The notes under the pieces are model-generated. The model did no database searches. It was given only the letters and a program-made list of their open reading frames with translations, and was not told the origin of the DNA. This document shows positions 59,101 through 64,000 of a stretch of DNA of 64,000 bases, piece by piece (the first letter of the stretch is position 1; each line of letters opens with the position of its first letter). A program made the position numbers and the translations under genes. The DNA is from Brachybacterium fresconis (lineage in GTDB: Bacteria > Actinomycetota > Actinomycetes > Actinomycetales > Dermabacteraceae), in assembly GCF_017876515.1 (NCBI RefSeq), contig NZ_JAGIOC010000001.1, forward strand, positions 2,914,001-2,978,000. Reading direction: 5' to 3'.

Positions 59101-60857
59101 TCGTCGTGGCCCGTGATCCCGAGCAGCTTGAGATGCGGAAGGCAGACCGGATCGTGTGCGACCTGCGGGAGGACGACGGGCCCGGACGGCGCATCGTCCT
59201 CCGGGTCCGGAAGAGTCAGCCTGCCGGCTTCCGGAGCCTCCAGCCTCCCTTCGAGGGTCGGGATGAACGCAGCGCGGTACACCTCGGAGTGCCATGCAGC
59301 GTAGGAGCGGAGGACGACCGAAGCGAACGTCAACGCGTTTCGGTACCCCGTCATCGTCCTCGACGCGGCAAGTCCTTCGACCAGTTCGCGGGGCTCCTTC
59401 GCCGCCACTCCCGCGAAGTCCAGCAGTCTGCGCACCTTGGCGTGCCGGCCTGTCCCGTCGTTCTTGAGCGCGGACTCGTGAAGCCATGGGGCGAGGGTCC
59501 CGGATTCTTCGTGAGCGAGGGCGTACCAAGCATCACGGGCATCGCGGAGCTCGGTGTCCTTCACTGCTTCGAGAAGGGGTGGTACGAGGAGTTCGTCGGC
59601 GCGCCGGAACGTCCCGTCCAGGTCGGGGAAGCAGGAAGTGGTGGCTACGGCACGCATGACGGCGTCGTTGCTCACCTCGTCCGCCCAGCTGTCGACTTCC
59701 CGGTCGCGGGACGGCAACCAGCCGAAGTGCCGGCTCGGTGCCGACGGCTCCGCGACCTCCGGGAGCCCGGAGGCGATCACCGCGGGAAGGGTCCGCGCGA
59801 GGATCTCCTCGTTGTACTCCCCATTGATGATGTCGTGGCGGTCGTCGGCCGTCTGGAACTGTGCATTCACGATCCCGCGGACGGACAGGGTGCTCGCGGT
59901 GGGGAAATGTGACCAGAGCTGTCCCTTGGATGTACTTGAACCATCAGCGGGAATCGCCCACTGCACAGCCAGTTCTTCGCGACTGTTCCGGACACCGGCG
60001 AAGGCTGCTGCCCTCGGCGACGGGTGGTGCTCGGCGGAGAACACGCGCCAGCGGACGGTGCCGGCCCGGGGTGTGCCCTCCGAATGCGACTCAGCGGTGT
60101 GGAGATCAAGCGTCGTGTCGTCGAGCCGGTCGACGCGCCATTCCCTCCGGGTCCCGGACCGACGATCGTCGAGCTCGAGCCGCCCGATGCTGTCGGAGAA
60201 GAGGACGAACTCGCCGCTGAAGGTGGCGATGGAGTGGGAGACCTGCTCTGCCACGCCGTCCACGAGGGGGAGTCGGACGACCGTGTCGGCCCACGCCATC
60301 ATCTCGGTGAGGACGACGTCCGACTTCGCCTCGGATACCGGATCGAAGATCTCGGCGATTCGGAGAACGGGGAGGTGTTCGGCGCCATACTCCACGGCCG
60401 CTGTCGCGAGGGCCCGCTGCGTGATCTCCTCCGACCAACGGAAGGACCCGGAGCGCGAGAGAATCTCCGGTCGGTCACTGATCTCAAGGACCGACTTGAA
60501 GCCCAGGCCGTAACGGCCGATCTCCTTGCCACGCTTGCTCGATCGATGGGCCATCATGATCGCGGTGACGCCCGAGCTCTTGAAGGGTTGGCCTTCGTTC
60601 GCGCAATAGAGGGTGTCGTCGGTGAGGACCATCTGCAGACGTCCTTCGAGCCCGAGCATCGCGTCGGCGGCGTTCTGGACGAGCTCGTTGAGCTGCGCCC
60701 GGCGATAGCCGCTCTCCACGACCGATCGCTCGATGCCGTACTGCTCGTCGAGGAGCCCCGGCTGGGCCTTGAAGCTGTTCACGGCCTTGCGAGATTGCTC
60801 CCGGACCTCGTCAGCGACCTGTGACGTTCCGGCGTCCCACGACTTTTCCTGCGGCAA
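56085..60857 (-). CDS. Giant GHKL ATPase fused to SF2 helicase
   Basis: 1590-aa protein. N-terminal sacsin-like GHKL ATPase: RRAQLNELVQNAADAM (about residues 52-67) and GRYGLGFKSV (about 111-120). A long middle (about 200-1150) has no recognised domain. C-terminal superfamily II helicase: LPTGAGKTR (about 1200), DEAH (about 1314), SATPYRG (about 1346), QMIGRGLRG (about 1541). An ATP clamp joined to a translocase could sense and move on target DNA. Start TTG 60857 follows AGGAG nine bases upstream. The stop overlaps vsr in antisense. Fusions of this kind occur in defense islands; the activity of this one is unknown. Confidence 0.88.
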   Translation of the reverse strand: MPQEKSWDAGTSQVADEVREQSRKAVNSFKAQPGLLDEQYGIERSVVESGYRRAQLNELVQNAADAMLGLEGRLQMVLTDDTLYCANEGQPFKSSGVTAIMMAHRSSKRGKEIGRYGLGFKSVLEISDRPEILSRSGSFRWSEEITQRALATAAVEYGAEHLPVLRIAEIFDPVSEAKSDVVLTEMMAWADTVVRLPLVDGVAEQVSHSIATFSGEFVLFSDSIGRLELDDRRSGTRREWRVDRLDDTTLDLHTAESHSEGTPRAGTVRWRVFSAEHHPSPRAAAFAGVRNSREELAVQWAIPADGSSTSKGQLWSHFPTASTLSVRGIVNAQFQTADDRHDIINGEYNEEILARTLPAVIASGLPEVAEPSAPSRHFGWLPSRDREVDSWADEVSNDAVMRAVATTSCFPDLDGTFRRADELLVPPLLEAVKDTELRDARDAWYALAHEESGTLAPWLHESALKNDGTGRHAKVRRLLDFAGVAAKEPRELVEGLAASRTMTGYRNALTFASVVLRSYAAWHSEVYRAAFIPTLEGRLEAPEAGRLTLPDPEDDAPSGPVVLPQVAHDPVCLPHLKLLGITGHDDEGRLRRVIRAAVQSPNAQAFKNLWETAHQLRDRRSVEALLSQSFPDPGKVFVKMLDGAWKPVTSAWRIGSVFVPSSRGTDPSLLLDDAFHGPDLGLLARWGVRQNLPDTAPLAHDPSLERAWRDSVKRTALTDARGLGYQISAGDIDLSPTTLTPGLLDLAHASTRTRERIVKLLVERQGSEASLRTTASYRTWDTRVLSPDAWWVLEYGVAETPLGALPVEHCTSGQEVASSFPREFLPIPHDLGHFARPVLTPMVTAKAWDFLFGTVVDAMRNLTSVHRLYAHAATQGARRPARLRALDKDERRFVESEFCVVTSRKATTDHLLTHQDVGVIQVDDEALARALGEKWSLDVVDIAFDSYLPEDSYDSPVHMAELHPHIGVVDPRLKRLRVALADSVLLRTTNDFDDVVVEDVSKKARFLRAQELLVVDRELKSNVLQYALRAVDSSRSVEDARLLMRKALEDARLKEASAKQNEWEKLLAYFGADSINAVVPQQTRAMVEEYLSRELSAKELFEVAKAMYGADVVRQLSKSLQERGDAAGPTRFSGSRDAKDFVEQLGIDPEFAGERYVRLPAQEVVTGPVRLKPLHPFQEDVSGLIRDVLSGQDDRRAMVQLPTGAGKTRVAVESVVRHVAGSEEPLKGHVMWIAQTKELCEQAVGTWMAVWRAHGSENTDMVVSRFWDGNPREVVTQDAGLHVIVSTPATAARMFESTKAKDGWFQRPGIVIIDEAHGAEARTTKQMLSRFKRRGTARTPVLGLSATPYRGTDERSTESLVEIFDRNLLTPSQFGPDDATQYLQANGYLSQVDHHILDGIALPKTRAAQEVDEEISSPLTRMSEAQLDLAAVARSTERNNQIIRSILSRGEDQRTLLFAASVQHAHALAAVFSYEGIESVAVHADMSPGARRAAVERFRRGDLKVLTNFNVLSQGFDVPDVSAVYVCRPTFVPNRYLQMIGRGLRGPQNGGTERVDIVNVQDNADNFGTKLAFTHFDHLWSKKVPAGAAR

Positions 60858-61067
60858 CTCTGCACACTCCTAGCTCCAAGGGTTCCGACCAACTCAGATT
60901 AACGGGACCCCAGGACAAACGAACGGCCTTCCATGAAATCGGTTCCTGACCGCCACTTGTCGGACGGACGCGATAGCTTGACGCTACGGATCTTTTCTCC
61001 TCGTTGGCGGCGACCGGTATCCCGGCTCGTCCGGAATGGCCGAGGAACTCAACCGTGAAGGAGCAAC
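60858..61067. other. Divergent promoter, giant helicase and HEPN gene
   Basis: The 210-bp gap between the two divergent genes is AT-richer than the flanks and must hold both promoters. TTGACG (about 60979) lies in the rightward direction. No dyad stands out. Confidence 0.4.
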
Positions 61068-62147
61068 GTGACGACCACACCCCGGCAGACCGTCCTCTCG
61101 GCGACGGACCATCTCGCAGCGCGACTCGACGGCATCATCGCGGCCGTGCTCGCCCCTCATTTGAACGGCTTGGAATGGACGTCAGTCCTTGTCGAGCTCG
61201 ACAAGCTCAAGGGGAGGAGGCCGTCGGTCACCACGGCGAACGACCTTCAGTCCCAGCTGAGGATGCTGACAGAACGACTCGGAGGCCTCGGATTCCCGTT
61301 CGACGACGAATCGCGGACGGTGAGCACTGTGGCGAGCGACCTCCGTGCGGTGCGGAGGAACCTCGCTCACACGAACCCCTTTACGACGTTGGAGGCATGG
61401 AGGGCTGCTGACCACTGCGTGCGCCTGCTCGAAGCACTCGGCGATGCAGACGGCCTCATCCCCGCGACGGAGATCCGACACCATGCGTTCCTGGAGTACG
61501 CCAAGGAGTCGGGACTCGGCCCCGCCCCGGCACTTCCGGAAGGTGATAAGGCCGCCGAGACGTCGCACGGCCCGGTGGGAGTCGGATCTGCCACGGCCGA
61601 GCAGAGCCGGCGATCGATGGAGGAGGTCGTGCGCGGGGACCGAAGTGAGCTCGTCTACGAGGAGTGGGTGGGCCACCAGGCAGGGGATGTGACGGTTCTC
61701 GACACGATCGCGCGCAATGAATCGAAACTGAAAGTCCGAGCCCTCGCGGAGGAGATCGTCGACCTGGAGTGGCCCATCGCGCTCGCCCGGCTCGCCAAAC
61801 TGGTCGGGAGGGGCTTCGGACTCGGGAAAGTCGTCTCGGGGCGACAGAGGAAGATCGAACACCAGATCCGCAACGCCAACTTGTTCATCGATGAGCACGG
61901 ATTCGTGTGGTCCACTGTGGCCGACGCGGAGGACTGGACAGAGTATCGGGTCGACAATGGGGACCGACCACGCGACTTCAAGGAGATCAGCCCACGAGAG
62001 GTCGCCAATGCTCTCGCTCGGGTGCGGGAGGAAGACCCGTCGCTCGACGACGACGATCAGGAGCTCGCGGTGCTGCGCGCGTTCGGACGGGAGAGGAAGA
62101 CCCAGGGTGTACGCCACCAGCTGGATCTCGCATGGGAGCTGCTCTAA
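61068..62147 (+). CDS. Swt1-like HEPN domain plus DUF3320-like domain protein
   Basis: 359-aa two-part protein. Residues 1-130 form a helical HEPN domain of the Swt1 type, with the candidate RNase motif Arg96-x4-His101 (RRNLAH). Residues about 220-355 match the DUF3320 pattern usually seen at the C-terminus of large DUF4011 helicases: a winged-helix-like EEIVDLEWPIALARLAKLVG, then DFKEISPREVANALARV and VLRAFGRERKTQGVRHQLD. HEPN proteins in defense islands are commonly RNA-cutting effectors; here it could be an abortive-infection arm. GTG 61068 with GAAGGAG upstream. Divergent from the giant helicase and 20 bases before the IS. Confidence 0.75.
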   Translation: MTTTPRQTVLSATDHLAARLDGIIAAVLAPHLNGLEWTSVLVELDKLKGRRPSVTTANDLQSQLRMLTERLGGLGFPFDDESRTVSTVASDLRAVRRNLAHTNPFTTLEAWRAADHCVRLLEALGDADGLIPATEIRHHAFLEYAKESGLGPAPALPEGDKAAETSHGPVGVGSATAEQSRRSMEEVVRGDRSELVYEEWVGHQAGDVTVLDTIARNESKLKVRALAEEIVDLEWPIALARLAKLVGRGFGLGKVVSGRQRKIEHQIRNANLFIDEHGFVWSTVADAEDWTEYRVDNGDRPRDFKEISPREVANALARVREEDPSLDDDDQELAVLRAFGRERKTQGVRHQLDLAWELL

Positions 62148-62166
62148 GCACTCGTAATCGATCGAT

Positions 62167-62186
62167 CCCTAGCCTCGGGATTTCAT
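62167..62186 (+). repeat. IS1380 left terminal inverted repeat
   Basis: The left end begins CCCTAGCCTCGGGATTTCAT, 20 bases after the HEPN gene stop. It pairs with the right end at 63865-63884 with two mismatches. Confidence 0.8.
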
Positions 62187-62293
62187 GGGGGCGTGGTCCC
62201 GACCGGCGGACGGCATGGAGAAAGGTGCTCCTGACCTGGAATGATACGGGGTGTTGAAGCTCGTATCGATCCACCGGAAGGAGCACCTTTCAG

Positions 62294-63706
62294 GTGTCCC
62301 AGCCTACCTTGTTCTTCTACCCCCGTCCGCGCGTGGACATCGCTGAGGTCCCGGCGGTCTCGCAGGCGGGTGCGGTGCTGCTGACCGACACGCTCCATGC
62401 CACTGGCCTGGCCGCTTCGCTGCGCGAAGCGCTGGGTCCCTGGACGAAACCGCTGGCCGAGCATCACGCCGCGAAAGTCCTGCTGGACCTCGCGATGACT
62501 CTCGCGATCGGCGGGGAAGTCGCCCGCGACACTGACCTGCTGCGGTGCGAGCCGGGACTGTTCGGGTCCGTCGCCTCTGCGCCGACGATCTCCCGCACAC
62601 TCACTACCTTGGCCCAGGACGCCCCGGCGGTGGTCGAGGCGATCTCGAGGGCTCGCCGTGCCGCGCGCGAACGAGCCTGGACCATGGCCGGTGACCACGC
62701 CCCTGGCCACGGGGTCAGCGCGAAGAACCCGCTGGTCATCGACCTTGATGCCACACTGATCAACGTTCACAGTGAGAAGGAGCAGGCCTCACCGACGTTC
62801 AAACGCGGGTTCGGCTATCACCCTCTATGCGCGTTCCTCGATCACGGACAGGCCGGCACCGGGGAACCCCTCGCCATCGCCCTGCGCCCGGGCAACGCGG
62901 GATCGAACACCGCCGCCGATCACATCGCCGTCACGCGCGAGGCTCTCGCCCAGCTCCCGCCAGCCCTGCTGGGCCGGGGCGGGCGGGGGTCGAAGAAGAT
63001 CCTGATCCGCACCGACGGAGCCGGCGGCACCAAGGACTACATCCAGTGGCTGACCACGCGGCGTCTGGCCTACTCGGTCGGGTTCACCCTCCCCGCACAT
63101 ACTCCTGACCTGCTGAAACGAGTTGACGAAGCAGACGCGTGGACGCCGGCCTATGACAGCGACGATGACGGGATTCGAGACGGGGCCTGGGTCGCAGACC
63201 TCACCGGGCTGCTGGACCTCGCAGGCTGGCCCGACGGGATGCGCGTCATCGTGCGGAAAGAACGACCGCACCCCGGGGCACAGCTGCGAATCACTGACCA
63301 CGACGGGATGCGGATCACCGCGTTCGCGACCAACACCAGCCGCGGACAGCTCCCCGTTCTCGAGCTGCGTCACCGTCGCCGCGCGCGCTGCGAGGACCGG
63401 ATTCGCAACGCGAAGGACATGGGCCTTGAGAAGTTCCCGCTGCAGGGATTCGCGCAGAACCAGATCTGGTGCCAGATCGTCCAGCTCGCCTCTGAGCTTG
63501 TCGCCTGGATGCAGACCATCGCCTTCACCAGCGGCGACGCAAGGAGATGGGAGCCCAAACGACTCCGCGCGCGGTTGTTCGAGATCCCCGCGACGCTCGT
63601 GCGGCGCTGCCGACACAAGGTCCTCCACCTCGCCCGGCACGCCCCGGAAGCCTCCACCGTCCTGACCGGCGTCAACCGGCTCCGCACCGCCGTCGCCCAG
63701 ACCTGA
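62294..63706 (+). CDS. IS1380-family transposase
   Basis: 470-aa DDE transposase. The catalytic acids are likely the Asp in VIDLDATLINVHSEK, the Asp in LIRTDGAGGTKDY and the Glu in RCEDRIRNAKDMGLEKFP, which matches the IS1380 layout. Length is normal and the frame is intact, so the element may be active. Start is GTG 62294, with AAGGAG ten bases upstream. Confidence 0.93.
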   Translation: MSQPTLFFYPRPRVDIAEVPAVSQAGAVLLTDTLHATGLAASLREALGPWTKPLAEHHAAKVLLDLAMTLAIGGEVARDTDLLRCEPGLFGSVASAPTISRTLTTLAQDAPAVVEAISRARRAARERAWTMAGDHAPGHGVSAKNPLVIDLDATLINVHSEKEQASPTFKRGFGYHPLCAFLDHGQAGTGEPLAIALRPGNAGSNTAADHIAVTREALAQLPPALLGRGGRGSKKILIRTDGAGGTKDYIQWLTTRRLAYSVGFTLPAHTPDLLKRVDEADAWTPAYDSDDDGIRDGAWVADLTGLLDLAGWPDGMRVIVRKERPHPGAQLRITDHDGMRITAFATNTSRGQLPVLELRHRRRARCEDRIRNAKDMGLEKFPLQGFAQNQIWCQIVQLASELVAWMQTIAFTSGDARRWEPKRLRARLFEIPATLVRRCRHKVLHLARHAPEASTVLTGVNRLRTAVAQT

Positions 63707-63864
63707 CCAGACGACTCAGCCGTCCCTACGATCTCCAGCTGCACGACCTCGGGCGTGGAACCCGACCGCCCGCAACGGACACTGCGACAGATCGTCACAC
63801 CCAGATGCCAGAATCAGCAGCTGAACACCGGCAACGACGCCGGCCCACCCCACTCACGGGCGTC

Positions 63865-63884
63865 ATGAAATTTCGAGGCTAGGG
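63865..63884 (-). repeat. IS1380 right terminal inverted repeat
   Basis: The right end (reads ATGAAATTTCGAGGCTAGGG on the + strand) is the inverted match of the left end. Confidence 0.8.
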
Positions 63885-64000
63885 CGCGTCCTAGCGCGGT
63901 GGGGTGAGGCTCCCTACGGCGAGTTCGCGCGTCGTGGTTCAAATATCCGCCCCGCATCCGAGCTGTTGCCGATCACGCTGGCCGCGAAGCGGGCAGGACG
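63885..64000. other. Right edge beyond the IS, unassigned
   Basis: 116 bases. On the - strand a frame reads from the window edge to a stop near 63917 (ending GRIFEPRRANSP), which could be the tail of a gene outside the window, but it is too short to call. Confidence 0.3.

Larger units (their letters stand above)
62167..63884 (+). mobile_element. IS1380-family insertion sequence
   Basis: Complete element of about 1.7 kb. The left end starts CCCTAGCCTCGGGATTTC and the right end is the complement of CCCTAGCCTCGAAATTTC, giving matched terminal inverted repeats with two differences. One transposase gene fills the interior. The bases just outside (CGAT left, CGCG right) do not repeat, so no target duplication is visible; that suggests an old insertion or one of its flanks has been rearranged. 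Confidence 0.85.

Noticed and set aside
63930-63965. tRNA-like TTCAAAT segment
   Set aside because: The bases around it do not pair into a T stem, and no matching acceptor or anticodon arm is found upstream.

Overview
The window is very GC-rich, with short intergenic gaps, many ATGA/GTGA start-stop overlaps, GTG and TTG starts, and Actinobacteria-type gene content (TelA/XpaC pair, GntR-controlled inositol genes, Tat-like lipoproteins). It most resembles an actinobacterial chromosome of the Micrococcales, Brachybacterium-like kind; that placement is inferred from style and gene content, not from a marker gene.

Layout. (1) 1-4903 is an oligopeptide/nickel-type ABC importer: two permeases, a binding lipoprotein and a fused double ATPase; the left end is cut by the window. 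(2) 5160-22317 is a myo-inositol/inositol-derivative catabolism region. A leftward block holds a Gfo/Idh/MocA oxidoreductase, two TIM-barrel isomerases (one IolE-like), iolA and iolD. A divergent rightward block holds an inositol MFS importer, an oxidoreductase, another isomerase, a tautomerase, iolC, a Cgl0158-type aldolase-fold protein, iolB, iolG and a GntR regulator. Near-identical TTGTC-WG-GACAA dyads lie ahead of both iolD/importer and iolC and are good candidates for the GntR operator. (3) 22370-25224 is an SDR plus a large protein resembling D-apionate lactonase. (4) 25534-29983 carries the TelA/XpaC pair, an SRPBCC/DUF899 pair and a divergent TetR. (5) 30276-34385 has an M81 peptidase, a GH29 fucosidase and a TauE/SafE exporter. 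(6) 34549-44279 is a sugar locus: GH4 glycosidase, DeoR regulator, a three-gene sugar ABC importer, a PfkB kinase and a secreted PIG-L deacetylase with a CBM9-like tail. (7) 44995-47453 has an M20 amidohydrolase, a tiny membrane protein and a glycerophosphodiesterase.

(8) The most unusual part is 47555-62147, a defense island. It encodes a Z1 helicase-like protein, a PD-(D/E)XK protein, a MutL/Hsp90-type (GHKL) ATPase, a DUF3883-like protein, a C5 cytosine methyltransferase, a Vsr-type nuclease, a 1590-residue protein joining a second GHKL ATPase to an SF2 helicase, and a protein joining a Swt1-like HEPN domain to a DUF3320-like domain. The core (Dcm, Vsr, GHKL, Z1, PD-(D/E)XK) matches the MutL/MORC-linked restriction-modification neighbourhoods described by Aravind, Koonin and colleagues; the giant GHKL-helicase and the HEPN-DUF3320 partner make this version worth attention. 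A complete IS1380-family element (62167-63884) sits directly after the island.

Several gene 3' ends carry long composite hairpins: an outer stem, a symmetric 2-4 nt internal loop and an inner stem. They probably act as terminators but have an unusually uniform design. Short tandem GC-rich repeats fill many of the same gaps.
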